A DNA stretch of 64,000 nt from Bizionia sp. M204 (GCF_023205095.1 NZ_CP046242.1:547001-611000), one strand, 5' to 3'; shown: positions 43,706 to 52,873, numbered from the stretch's first letter. The notes: generated by a model not told the origin, from the sequence alone. Numbers and translations: made by a program.

Positions 43706-44398
43706 ATGAAAAATCATGTATTTAAAACAATTTTACCAACATTACTATTAGTAGGAGTTGTATTTATTATCGGCTCTGGATGTGGGGATGGTATAAGTAG
43801 TCCACCTCAAGATTTCCAAAATTATTGGCCAGACATAGATCAAGATGGCTATGGCGATGCATCTGAATCCCCCACTTCTTACGCAACCAATTACGCTCCC
43901 GCTAATTACGTAATGGATAACACGGATTGTAATGACAACGATGCAACTGTAAATCCAGGAGCATCAGAAATTCTTGATAGTGAAGTTGATGAGGATTGTA
44001 ATGGTTATATATCTATCACTTTATTTGTAGATGCCGATGGAGATGGTTTTGGTAAAGAAAGAGAAGTTTTAGAATTATTGGTTGATGAAAGTATACCTAG
44101 CGGATATTCATATTATGCAGGAGACTGTAATGATGATGATGCAGCTGTAAATCCATTAGCCGATGAAATTGTAGGTAATGGAATAGACGATAACTGTGAT
44201 GGAGATATAGACATCGTAGAATATTATACAGACGCAGATGGCGATGGTTATGGAGCAGGTAGTGCTTTGCCGCCACCAGCAGCTGGTGTACATAATAATT
44301 TAGATTGTGATGATACAAATGCTAATATTCACCCATATACTAGAGAATTCTTAAATGATGGGATAGACAGTAATTGTGATGGTGAAGATAATACCTAG
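43706..44398 (+). CDS. Probable lipoprotein with three MopE-type metal-binding repeats
   Basis: 230 residues. A hydrophobic N-terminus (LLLVGVVFIIGSGCGDG) with Cys26 suggests a lipoprotein; the lipobox is weak, but acidic D follows the Cys. The rest is three repeats of about 60 residues, each with a calcium-like loop (DIDQDGYGD, DADGDGFGK, DADGDGYGA) followed by DCND-type cysteine motifs (TDCNDNDATVNPGA, GDCNDDDAAVNPLA, LDCDDTNANIHP) and a closing D-x-x-CDG or DEDCNG. This is the MopE 'putative metal-binding' motif (PF11617). Copper or calcium binding is likely. It is co-transcribed with the Lgt-like gene. Confidence 0.85.
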   Translation: MKNHVFKTILPTLLLVGVVFIIGSGCGDGISSPPQDFQNYWPDIDQDGYGDASESPTSYATNYAPANYVMDNTDCNDNDATVNPGASEILDSEVDEDCNGYISITLFVDADGDGFGKEREVLELLVDESIPSGYSYYAGDCNDDDAAVNPLADEIVGNGIDDNCDGDIDIVEYYTDADGDGYGAGSALPPPAAGVHNNLDCDDTNANIHPYTREFLNDGIDSNCDGEDNT

Positions 44399-44418
44399 AA
44401 AATAACACAAACTAGACT

Positions 44419-44607
44419 TTGAAACATCTAAAACTCCATATCACAATTTATTTACTATTGATATGGAGTTTTTCTATTGCCCAATAAATTACCAATCATT
44501 TTATAGGTACTGGTTTACCAAGTAACAACATGAACAGAATCTGTGACTATAAGATGATTACAAAACTCTTAATCCATAAGGTAGTAAAATTAAAAGTAGG
44601 GGAATAG
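44419..44607 (+). pseudogene. Decayed 5' end of a LytS-like sensor kinase gene
   Basis: From TTG 44419 the frame gives a signal peptide (LHITIYLLLIWSFSIAQ), a TAA stop at 44485-44487, then ITNHFIGTGLPSNNMNRI. The intact kinase downstream has FTNYSTKNGLPSNHIYKI at the same distance from its signal peptide. The match includes the GLPSN motif that opens this class of propeller kinases. The stop fits a single C-to-T change of CAA. After about 44545 the similarity fades and the frame ends at 44605. The remaining bases to 44778 contain further short open pieces (TDTYEIYENAKGDDTI, YEIVVKNGM) in shifted frames, which look like decayed coding sequence that I cannot assign. Confidence 0.65.
44430..44473 (+). 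terminator. Hairpin plus T-run after the MopE-type gene
   Basis: AAAACTCCATATCA (44430-44443) pairs with TGATATGGAGTTTT (44459-44472) and is followed by TTTC. It lies 31 bases after the lipoprotein stop codon, so it can terminate that operon. It is also within the signal-peptide codons of the kinase remnant and has a counterpart in the intact kinase gene at 46023-46067. Confidence 0.75.
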
Positions 44608-44778
44608 ACAATAGTCGAAATGAAGGTACAGACACCTATGAAATTTATGAAAACGCAAAAGGTGATGATACTATTATAAACTTATGAAATTGTTGTAAAA
44701 AACGGTATGGATAATACGTGTAATATTATGATAAATGAAAATTTTTAAACCGAATAGATTTTTAAAATCCATTTAAGA

Positions 44779-45708
44779 ATGAAAACCATAGTAAAATATA
44801 TAAGGACACATTTAAAAGAAGATTATAAAACCTCTACATACCTTATTTTTATATTGTTTTTAAGTGTTTTTATCTCTATTAATCATGTTTCAGATTTTGC
44901 CGTAAATTTTTTAAGTCATACTATAAATACGCCTTTACTTGTAGTGTCTTATTTTTTGTTTTTTGGATTTGCTTATTACGCAACAATTGCCATAATAGTT
45001 TTTACAAAATCAGATTATAGCTTTATAAAATCGCGTGGTTTTTGGTTTACTAGCATATTTGCTATTCTTTTAGTGAGTTTACGATTAGGTTTTTTAGAAC
45101 ACTACAAATGGATTTATGAAAATACTGCACCTGAAAAAGCTTTTTTTTATATTAAAATAGCCACTAGAGCAATGCGTACCCTTATATTTTCCTTCGGAAT
45201 TTTATTTTTCTATTATTTTTTCGAAAAGTATAACACCAATTTTTATGGTTTTTCAACAAAAAAATTAAGTTGGAAACCCTATTTTTTACTTTTGCTATTT
45301 GTAATTCCTGTAATTATTATTGCATCATTTCAACCTGGTTTTTTAAATCAATACCCTTCAATTGGTTATGCAGGTAACACCATAAATAAGATGCATGCTT
45401 TAGCTATTTATGAACCTGTATATTTATTAGATTTTATCTCTATAGAATGGTTTTTTAGAGGATTTCTTGTTTTAAGTATGGTTAAAATTTTGGGCTCAAA
45501 GTCTATATTACCTATGGTAGCATTGTATGTTTTTTTTCATGTTGGAAAACCTACTGGAGAAATTATAGGCTCAATATTTGGCGGTTACCTTTTAGGTGTT
45601 ATTTCTTTACACAGTAAATCTATTATTGGCGGAATTATTATTCATATAGGAGTCGCATTTTTAATGGATTTTATGGCAATTATTCAAAAATTTGATATTT
45701 ATTTTTAA
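44779..45708 (+). CDS. CPBP (CAAX/Abi-type) intramembrane metalloprotease
   Basis: 309 residues with about eight transmembrane segments. The CPBP active-site motifs are present in the C-terminal half: E223-x-x-x-R227 in IEWFFRGF, H254 in VFFHVGKP and H289 in GGIIIHIGV. The usual EE pair of motif 1 is reduced to one glutamate, as in several bacterial branches. Such glutamic/metal intramembrane proteases process prenylated proteins in eukaryotes. In bacteria they are linked to bacteriocin immunity, anti-sigma cleavage or protein export. The AT content is higher than in neighbours. It stands alone between decayed sequence and the kinase gene. Confidence 0.82.
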   Translation: MKTIVKYIRTHLKEDYKTSTYLIFILFLSVFISINHVSDFAVNFLSHTINTPLLVVSYFLFFGFAYYATIAIIVFTKSDYSFIKSRGFWFTSIFAILLVSLRLGFLEHYKWIYENTAPEKAFFYIKIATRAMRTLIFSFGILFFYYFFEKYNTNFYGFSTKKLSWKPYFLLLLFVIPVIIIASFQPGFLNQYPSIGYAGNTINKMHALAIYEPVYLLDFISIEWFFRGFLVLSMVKILGSKSILPMVALYVFFHVGKPTGEIIGSIFGGYLLGVISLHSKSIIGGIIIHIGVAFLMDFMAIIQKFDIYF

Positions 45709-46012
45709 AATTTATCATCGTTAAATACAACAGACAGTTCCTTGCGACAAATACAGGTTTGTTTAAACGGCAATTGTTTTTCGCTAATACAAAAACTATG
45801 TTTGTTTAAATAAGTAGTAAAAAGTTTTTTAAAAACCTGACTCTTTACCTTAATTTTTGTAGCAAAAGGGGTATTGAAAACCAGAAAAAACCTGGATAAT
45901 ATGTTTTCATGGAGATATTACAGATAAAAACACATGTATCTCTAATTAAAATGATGTTGCTGCATATTAATAATTTAAAAAAGATTACATTATTTTTATA
46001 AAAAACGAAACC
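45709..46012 (+). promoter_or_regulatory. Intergenic region ahead of the sensor kinase, with direct repeat
   Basis: This stretch has no gene. It contains an exact 11-base direct repeat GTTTGTTTAAA at 45757-45767 and 45800-45810, 43 bases apart (about four helical turns). It also contains the near-promoter TAATTTTTG at about 45849-45857 (one base too long for TAnnTTTG). These could be regulator sites for the kinase operon. No terminator hairpin is seen directly after the CPBP gene. Confidence 0.3.
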
Positions 46013-48958
46013 TTGAAACATGAAAAGCGCCATACCACCATAATTCTCATTTTGTTATGGCGTTTTTTTTCTGAATTGTATATCTTATTTAAGAAGCCAA
46101 AAAGAGTAACCAAAAAGAAATATCTTCTGTATGCTTTTCTTTTCGCATGTACCTTTTCATATGGACAGCAATTCACCAATTACTCTACAAAAAATGGCTT
46201 GCCCAGTAACCACATCTATAAAATAGCCCAAGACGAAAAAGGGTTTTTATGGATTGCTACTGATAAAGGCTTGGTAAAGTATAATGGGAATGACATGAGA
46301 ATTTTTACCACCAAAGATGGTTTGGCAACTAACGATGTTTGGGAGGTTTTTACCACTCCAGATGGAAAATTATGGTACCTCTCTAAATCATCCAAACTAG
46401 GATTTATTGAAAATGATAGTGTATATGCTTTTGAAAGTGAGCTAAAAGGCGAAATTTTTAATCCTATTTATTCAAGTCAAGTCGGAAATAAAATGTTCTT
46501 AACAAGCTCTAATACATTTCATGTTTTAAAAAATGAAAAGTGGAAGCTTTTAATGAAGTATCGATTAGGAGACTCTATTGCTGCCAATAGCTTTATTGAC
46601 CATCCTACTATTTCTAGTTTTAAAACAACAGAATTATTGGATTCTGTTTTTGTTCAAGATAAAAACAATAAAACCATTAAAAGTTATGGCTTTAAAGATG
46701 TTTTAAATAGAATTCATAAAAGAGGTCAAATTACTGACAGTCTGTTTTATTGGGTAAATGATAAGCAGTATTCCCTTCTTAATTTAAATACTTTAGAAAT
46801 ACATAATCGGAATTTTAAGGATGAACTAGCATTAGAGCAATCTAAACACGTAAGAATAAATATAGTAAACAGTAAAATCCAGATCTCTGGAAACGGATTT
46901 GTTGGTGTTTTAGATGAAAATTTTCACATTAAAAACACGTATTATATACCTGAACATTTAAAAGCCCATTTTGCGCTTATAGACAAAACAGGGTCTATTT
47001 GGATAAGTACTTTTACAGATGGCGTTTACCATTTACCCATAGAAAAACAAAATATAAAATATTGTTTAACAGGCGAGAAAGTAAATAGTATAGGGAAGGT
47101 AAATGATAACATTATAGCTCATGTTTTTAATAAAGGCTTTTATAAGTTTAACAAATCCAAAAATGAATTTTCACCATTTATAGATGAAGAAGAATATCTC
47201 TTTAATGCTACTTATATAGAGGAATTAGATACGGAGTTTTATATGTCTAAACGCCATATTAAAACAGTAAAAAATAAGGTGATTTTAGATCTTGATGTTC
47301 AAGACCCTGTTTACTTTATGAATGATAAGGCACGTCAGCTCGTTTATTATAATGATTATTTGTTTGGGCATTTCTCCGTAGGAATCAATAAAATTAACCC
47401 TGAAAAATTTAGTATTGAGAACGAATATCTACAAAGTGGGATTAATGAATTGCTGATATTCAATGATAGGTTTTTAGTAGCCACATCAAGTGGTTTAAAG
47501 GAATTTAAAGACGAGATGATTTCTTCAATTCAATTTGATAACAAAGAATTTAATCAATCCATATTAAGTATTACTAAAATTTCAGACACAGAGATTTTGC
47601 TAAATACCGACGGATTTGGCACCTATATTACAGATTTAAAAACCATAAAACAGTTACCTAAATCCGAATTTCTAATTGTAAATAATGCCTATTTGGAAAA
47701 CAATACCATTTGGTTAGCAACCGAGTCTGGTGTATTAAAATATACTAAAGAAAATGATACGTTCGTTTTTCAATTGTTATTAGATAAAGACAACGGACTG
47801 CCATCCAATAGTGTAAACAATATGCTCGTTTATGAAGAGAAACTCATGATAGGTACCAATAATGGAGTTGCTATTTTACCAAAAAATCAGAAACACACCT
47901 CACAATTATTGGATGTTTATTTTGAGGAAGCTTTATTTAACAATCAACCTATTACTACGCGTAATTCGGTGTTTCAGTATGAAGATAATAGTAGTATAAA
48001 CTTTAAAATCTCTAATATAGATTATTCTGAAAGGCAGAAAAATTTATCCTATAACTACAAGCTAGAACCTATTCATAAGGATTGGACTCAAACAACAACC
48101 AATAATTTAAACTTTAATGATCTTCAACCAGAGAACTACACGCTTTTTATTGTGGCTCAAGGGTTCACTAATCAAGTAAGCTTTACTATTCAGCCCTTGT
48201 GGTGGCAGAAATTTTGGTTTAAAGCATCCATGGTCTTACTAGCTATTATTATCATCGTATTAATATCAAGACATTTTGTAAAACGCTCTCAATTTCAAAA
48301 GCATCAGAAAATTTTTGAGGATAAACGTTTATCGGAATTACAGCTAAAGGCCTTACGGTCTCAAATGAATCCGCATTTTGTATTCAATTCCCTTTCGGCG
48401 ATTCAGTATTATATAGGAGAAAATAATTTTGAAACTTCCGAGTTATATTTAGTGAAGTTTTCCAAGCTCATTAGGCAATTTTTTGAACTTTCAAAAGAAA
48501 ACGAAATATCATTAGCAACAGAAGTTAGTTTACTTCAAAACTATTTAGAAATTGAGAAACTTCGCTTTAAAGAGAAATTAAACTTTGTGGTTCATGTAGA
48601 TCCTAATTTGGACACAAAGCACACTAAAATTCCAACCATGCTATTGCAGCCTATAGTTGAAAATGCCGTAAACCATGGCGTGTTTAACAAAATGGATAAT
48701 GGTTTGGTTACCTTAAATTTTATATACATGAATGAACACACCTTTAAAGTAGAAATTATGGATGATGGTGTAGGTTTTGTAAATATCAATAACAGACAAA
48801 GTGAGGATGTGAAATCGTCCAATGTGTTGCATGATAGATTGCATTTTTTAAATTATTCTGAAAAATGGAAAATAGATTATAAAACGGAAGAGTTAAATCC
48901 AAACAGTGTAGATAAAGGCAACAAATCTGTGTTTATAATTACCAAAAAACAAAAATGA
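46013..48958 (+). CDS. LytS-like sensor histidine kinase with periplasmic propeller
   Basis: Up to 981 residues. After a signal segment (YLLYAFLFACTFSYGQ) comes a two-part beta-propeller of Reg_prop blades (QFTNYSTKNGLPSNHIYK, FLWIATDKGLVKYNG, LWYLSKSSK, IWISTFTDGVYHLP). A Y_Y_Y domain (about 640-730, YNYKLEPIHKDW), one transmembrane helix (about 737-757) and a His_kinase domain with H788 in MNPHFVFNSL follow, then a HATPase (NHGVFNK, DDGVGF). The start is uncertain. TTG 46013 gives an extra hydrophobic N-terminus, and TTG 46076 gives a cleaner signal peptide. The gene ends overlapping its response regulator by ATGA. The signal sensed is unknown. Confidence 0.9.
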   Translation: MKHEKRHTTIILILLWRFFSELYILFKKPKRVTKKKYLLYAFLFACTFSYGQQFTNYSTKNGLPSNHIYKIAQDEKGFLWIATDKGLVKYNGNDMRIFTTKDGLATNDVWEVFTTPDGKLWYLSKSSKLGFIENDSVYAFESELKGEIFNPIYSSQVGNKMFLTSSNTFHVLKNEKWKLLMKYRLGDSIAANSFIDHPTISSFKTTELLDSVFVQDKNNKTIKSYGFKDVLNRIHKRGQITDSLFYWVNDKQYSLLNLNTLEIHNRNFKDELALEQSKHVRINIVNSKIQISGNGFVGVLDENFHIKNTYYIPEHLKAHFALIDKTGSIWISTFTDGVYHLPIEKQNIKYCLTGEKVNSIGKVNDNIIAHVFNKGFYKFNKSKNEFSPFIDEEEYLFNATYIEELDTEFYMSKRHIKTVKNKVILDLDVQDPVYFMNDKARQLVYYNDYLFGHFSVGINKINPEKFSIENEYLQSGINELLIFNDRFLVATSSGLKEFKDEMISSIQFDNKEFNQSILSITKISDTEILLNTDGFGTYITDLKTIKQLPKSEFLIVNNAYLENNTIWLATESGVLKYTKENDTFVFQLLLDKDNGLPSNSVNNMLVYEEKLMIGTNNGVAILPKNQKHTSQLLDVYFEEALFNNQPITTRNSVFQYEDNSSINFKISNIDYSERQKNLSYNYKLEPIHKDWTQTTTNNLNFNDLQPENYTLFIVAQGFTNQVSFTIQPLWWQKFWFKASMVLLAIIIIVLISRHFVKRSQFQKHQKIFEDKRLSELQLKALRSQMNPHFVFNSLSAIQYYIGENNFETSELYLVKFSKLIRQFFELSKENEISLATEVSLLQNYLEIEKLRFKEKLNFVVHVDPNLDTKHTKIPTMLLQPIVENAVNHGVFNKMDNGLVTLNFIYMNEHTFKVEIMDDGVGFVNINNRQSEDVKSSNVLHDRLHFLNYSEKWKIDYKTEELNPNSVDKGNKSVFIITKKQK
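46023..46067 (+). promoter_or_regulatory. Hairpin plus T-run in the 5' codons of the kinase gene
   Basis: AAAAGCGCCATA (46023-46034) pairs with TATGGCGTTTTT (46056-46067) over 12 bp (one G-T) and T8 follows. It begins 10 bases after TTG 46013 and ends before TTG 46076. In shape it is an intrinsic terminator lying inside or just before the coding sequence, over 300 bases after the CPBP gene. The matching hairpin at 44430-44473 differs by a compensated pair (CTCC/GGAG versus CGCC/GGCG). Confidence 0.6.
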
Positions 48959-49695
48959 AAAACATAACAGCCATATTAGTAGATGATGAAATTTCAAACC
49001 TCAAAGGGTTACAGAAAAAAATTGAAAATTTGTTTCCTGAAATTGAAATTCTAGGCGCTTATCAAAAACCTGAAGATGCTATCGTTGCATTAGAAAAACA
49101 AGAGGTTAGTATACTGTTTTTAGATATTCAAATGCCGAGAATAAATGGCTTTGAATTACTTTCAAAACTTACAGCTGTTAATTTTCAAGTCATTTTTGTT
49201 ACGGCGTATAGTGAGTATGCTATTGAAGCTTTTAAAAAATCGGCCATTGATTATGTGTTGAAACCTATAGATAATGACGATTTGGTTATTGCCATCAATA
49301 AAGCTCTGGATGTTATTAAATTGAAGAAGGAAAGTGCCAATAATTTAAAATTAGTGAATCTGTTAGAAGAGAATATTTCTAAAAATAATAAAGTCATAAT
49401 TCCAACCCAAAAGGGGATTTCTTTTATACCACAGGAAGAGGTTCTTCATTTAGAAGGTTATGATGGCTACACCAAAATTCATATTATAAATGGTGTAACC
49501 ATAACAAGCTCTTACAATTTAGGGAAATTTGAAAAACTATTAAGTGCTAATTTTTTTAAATGTCATAAATCGCATATTATAAATTTAGGAAAAGTACGTC
49601 ATTTTGAAAATGAAGGCTATCTAGTTTTAGACAATGAGTACCGAGTACCCATATCTAAAACAAACAAAAAAGCCTTTCTAAATTTATTTAATTAG
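48955..49695 (+). CDS. LytTR-family response regulator
   Basis: 246 residues. The receiver domain (1-125) has the acidic pair in VDDEISN, the phosphorylated D57 in LFLDIQMP and the conserved lysine in YVLKPIDNDD. The C-terminal LytTR DNA-binding domain (about 140-246) has VIIPTQKGISFI, LEGYDGYTKIHI and FFKCHKSHIINL. It is coupled to the kinase gene by the ATGA overlap, so the two form a dedicated pair. The stop codon overlaps the stop of the convergent FMN-protein gene (TTAG at 49692-49695). Confidence 0.95.
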   Translation: MKNITAILVDDEISNLKGLQKKIENLFPEIEILGAYQKPEDAIVALEKQEVSILFLDIQMPRINGFELLSKLTAVNFQVIFVTAYSEYAIEAFKKSAIDYVLKPIDNDDLVIAINKALDVIKLKKESANNLKLVNLLEENISKNNKVIIPTQKGISFIPQEEVLHLEGYDGYTKIHIINGVTITSSYNLGKFEKLLSANFFKCHKSHIINLGKVRHFENEGYLVLDNEYRVPISKTNKKAFLNLFN

Positions 49696-51251
49696 GCTTT
49701 AAAGCCGCCTAGATATTGACAATCTTTCAAGTCTTGAACGCTTTTAAACGGGACAACCGTTTTGTTGTACATATAGGTTCTGTCTAATTCTTTAGTAAGC
49801 GTTTGGTCGTCTACATTTACAGCTACATCACTCATTTTAAACTGGCATGGATGTTCATATCCTGCAGCGTGTGTAATTTCAATAAATTCCTTTCTAAAGG
49901 TTTTAAAATACTGCGCTAATCTTTCAGATTTTAATGTTGGATCAATACCGCTTTGCAGCCATTTATTTTGTGTAGCCACTCCAGCAGGACAACGATTAGT
50001 ATGGCAAACTTGCGCCTGAATACAACCAATACTCATCATGGCTTCACGGGCAACATTAATACAGTCGGCTCCCATGGCAAATGCCATAGCGGCTTTAGCT
50101 GGAAAACCTAACTTTCCACTACCAACAAAAACAATACGTTCTGTCAAGTTTCTATTTTTAAACACTTTATATAAATCACTAAAACCAAAAACCCAAGGTA
50201 AGGATACGTGATCTGCAAAACTTGGAGGTGCTGCACCAGTTCCACCTTCGCCACCATCTACCGTTATAAAGTCTGGGCCTTTACCAGTTTTAACCATAAT
50301 ATCGGCCAACTCTTCCCATTGCTCTAATTTTCCAATAGCCGCTTTAATTCCAACAGGTAATCCGGTTGCTTCGGCAATTTGTTCTATAAAAACCATCATT
50401 TCCGGAACATTTGAAAAGGCAGAGTGCGTAGGAGGAGATAACACGTCTTTACCTAATGGTACATGTCTTATATCTGATATTTCTTGCGTTATTTTTGCAC
50501 CTGGTAATACGCCACCTTTTCCAGGTTTAGCACCTTGGGACAGCTTAATTTCAATAGCTTTTACAAATGGATTCTTTTCAACCAAGGCTATTAACTTCTC
50601 CATCGAAAACGTACCATCATCACTTCGGACGCCAAAATAACCCGTTCCAAAGTGAAAGACAACATCCCCACCATGCGAATGGTATGGAGACAATCCACCT
50701 TCACCAGTGTTATGATAAGCGTCAGCCATTTTTACACCTTTATTCATGGATTCTACAGCCTTGGCTGATAAAGACCCAAAACTCATGGCGCTAACATTAA
50801 TAACAGAAGCTGGCCTATAAGGTTTTCTTCGGTTGTTATAAAGCCCCATTACTTTGGCACAAGGTAAAAACGTAGGGTCTATAGTATGCGGATGATTTTC
50901 TGGAATTTTAAAAGGCATCATGGCATTATTGATAAAAATATGCTGATGTGCATAAATATCTCTATCGGTTCCAAAGCCCTCGTAGTTATTTTGTTTTTTT
51001 GCCGAGGCGTAAATCCAGCTCCGCTCAATTCGGTTAAAAGGAAGTTCCTCGCGGTTATTGGCAACTAAATATTGTCTTAATTCTGGTCCAATTTTTTCCA
51101 ACATATAACGGAAGTGACCCACTATTGGAAAGTTATGGCTAATGGTGTGTCGTCTTTGAAAAAACACATCGCGAATAGCAACTAAAATTAACGCAATAAT
51201 AATCCACATCCACCAAGATATGTTGCCTAAAAAATCAAGGAAAGCATTCAT
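49692..51251 (-). CDS. FMN-binding glutamate-synthase-like protein
   Basis: 519 residues. An N-terminal membrane anchor (about 8-28, SWWMWIIIALILVAIRDVFF) precedes a GltB-type FMN/Fe-S synthase barrel (PF01645). Typical motifs are NVSAMSFGSLSAKAVE near residue 155, GEGGLSPYH, KLSQGAKPGKGGVLP, TVDGGEGGTGAAPP and the 3Fe-4S cysteines in CIQAQVCHTNRCPAG (C-x5-C-x4-C). The amidotransferase domain of true glutamate synthase is absent. The physiological reaction is unknown; it may transfer electrons to a substrate at the inner membrane. Confidence 0.9.
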   Translation of the reverse strand: MNAFLDFLGNISWWMWIIIALILVAIRDVFFQRRHTISHNFPIVGHFRYMLEKIGPELRQYLVANNREELPFNRIERSWIYASAKKQNNYEGFGTDRDIYAHQHIFINNAMMPFKIPENHPHTIDPTFLPCAKVMGLYNNRRKPYRPASVINVSAMSFGSLSAKAVESMNKGVKMADAYHNTGEGGLSPYHSHGGDVVFHFGTGYFGVRSDDGTFSMEKLIALVEKNPFVKAIEIKLSQGAKPGKGGVLPGAKITQEISDIRHVPLGKDVLSPPTHSAFSNVPEMMVFIEQIAEATGLPVGIKAAIGKLEQWEELADIMVKTGKGPDFITVDGGEGGTGAAPPSFADHVSLPWVFGFSDLYKVFKNRNLTERIVFVGSGKLGFPAKAAMAFAMGADCINVAREAMMSIGCIQAQVCHTNRCPAGVATQNKWLQSGIDPTLKSERLAQYFKTFRKEFIEITHAAGYEHPCQFKMSDVAVNVDDQTLTKELDRTYMYNKTVVPFKSVQDLKDCQYLGGFKA

Positions 51252-51313
51252 AGAGTAAAATTTTTACGTAAAGATATTTAAAATTAATCTGAAAAATTAG
51301 ATATCTTTATAAA

Positions 51314-52873
51314 ATGGGTAAATCTGGAAAAAAGTGGTTAAAAATAGGACTCGGAATAGTTATTGGTTTTTTTATACTGTTGTTTGTTGTACAGTGGTTT
51401 GTGCAAAATAAACTAACAAGTTTTCTTGAAAACGAACTTCCTAAAACCATGAGCGTCACGTATTCAGATTTACGTGTGAACATTTTTACGGGTAGCTTGG
51501 AAGTCGATGCGCTTAAATTTTCTAGAATAGGCGAGACAACCAATGATACTTTACTAACACTGAAACTAAAACAATTATTGGTGGAAGATGTTGGTTATTG
51601 GAACTATATCATGAATAATACCATTCATGTTTCGGATTTAAAATTAGAAAGTCCTCATGTTGTATATAACCACAACCCGAAAGTCCAAAAGTCTGCATAT
51701 AAATCGAAATCTAACAAACCGTTTAATAAGATCGTGAAGTTGGATGATTTTAATATAGAAAACGGAAGCATTCAAATTCATGATGTGTCAACAGATTCCT
51801 TAATGCTACAAGTGAAAAATACTCAATTTTCACTGGAGAATATTCGTTTTGACGAAAAAACGAAACATCAAAAAATCCCAATAACGTATGAAAATTTAAA
51901 CCTAATTTTTGATAATTTGTTTTTTAAAATGGGTGAATATGATGATTTAAGAACAGGAAAATTTAGTATTCAAAAGGAACAAATTAATTTGCAAGATGTT
52001 TCAATAAAAACTAACTATTCCAAAAAAGAATTGTCTCGCGTTATAAAAGTAGAACGCGATCATTATGATGTAACCATAAAATTATTTCAACTAAAGGATT
52101 TTAATTATGGTTTTCGTCAGGACTCCATCCTTCAAATTAAAAGTCCGCAGGTGTTAATAACAGAAATTGATGCAGACATATATCGTGATAAATTGGTAGC
52201 TGATGATATGAGTATCAAACCACTTTACAGCAAAATGCTGCGAGATTTAAAGTTTGATTTAGCTATTGATGAGGTTATAATTGTGGATACCAAAATTAGT
52301 TATTCCGAAAAAGTAAAAGCAGATCGTCAAGCCGGAACGGTTAATTTTAATGATTTTCATGCCACAATAAAAAACGTGAGTAATACGTATGTGTCGCCAA
52401 CAAAAACAACATTGGATATAAAAACGCAATTTATGGATCATGCGCCATTGCATGCTAATTGGGAGTTTGATGTGAATAATATTCAAGATAGATTTCTATT
52501 CCAGGCAGAAATAGATTTATTGAAAGCATCGTATTTAAATACATTTTTACAACCTAATTTAAATGTGCGTTTGGAAGGTGAATTAGAAAAAACCTATCTA
52601 ACTATTGATGGTAATGACAATCTCTCACAAATTGATTTCAAAACAAAATATCAAAATTTTGATGTGGTTGTACTGCAAGAAGGTGGTAAAGAAAAAAATA
52701 CGTTTTTATCCGATGTAGTAAACATTTTTGTTTCCAAAAACAGTAATAATCGCGAATCTCAATTTAAAGAAGTTACCAAGCAAGGTATTGAAAGAAACAA
52801 AAACCAATCGGTTTTCAATTATATCTGGATTAATACGCGAGCTGGATTACTTAAAGCTATGACGTTTGAATAG
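51314..52873 (+). CDS. AsmA/DUF748-like membrane-anchored protein
   Basis: 519 residues. One N-terminal membrane helix (about 9-30, IGLGIVIGFFILLFVVQWF) is followed by a long periplasmic region of repeating beta strands. The opening VQNKLTSFLENELPKTMSV and the pattern LKLESPHVVY, DFNIENGSIQIHDV, LKSPQVLITEI resemble the AsmA/DUF748 family, whose members are thought to bridge the envelope and help move lipids. The length is moderate for the family. It is divergent from the FMN-protein gene and not in an operon. Confidence 0.72.
   Translation: MGKSGKKWLKIGLGIVIGFFILLFVVQWFVQNKLTSFLENELPKTMSVTYSDLRVNIFTGSLEVDALKFSRIGETTNDTLLTLKLKQLLVEDVGYWNYIMNNTIHVSDLKLESPHVVYNHNPKVQKSAYKSKSNKPFNKIVKLDDFNIENGSIQIHDVSTDSLMLQVKNTQFSLENIRFDEKTKHQKIPITYENLNLIFDNLFFKMGEYDDLRTGKFSIQKEQINLQDVSIKTNYSKKELSRVIKVERDHYDVTIKLFQLKDFNYGFRQDSILQIKSPQVLITEIDADIYRDKLVADDMSIKPLYSKMLRDLKFDLAIDEVIIVDTKISYSEKVKADRQAGTVNFNDFHATIKNVSNTYVSPTKTTLDIKTQFMDHAPLHANWEFDVNNIQDRFLFQAEIDLLKASYLNTFLQPNLNVRLEGELEKTYLTIDGNDNLSQIDFKTKYQNFDVVVLQEGGKEKNTFLSDVVNIFVSKNSNNRESQFKEVTKQGIERNKNQSVFNYIWINTRAGLLKAMTFE

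Noticed and set aside
45731-45765. LytTR-type binding site (ACAGTTCCT and ACAGGTTTG) upstream of the kinase
   Set aside because: The two copies are spaced 19 bases rather than the usual 21-22 and match the consensus poorly; kept only as a general note on that region.
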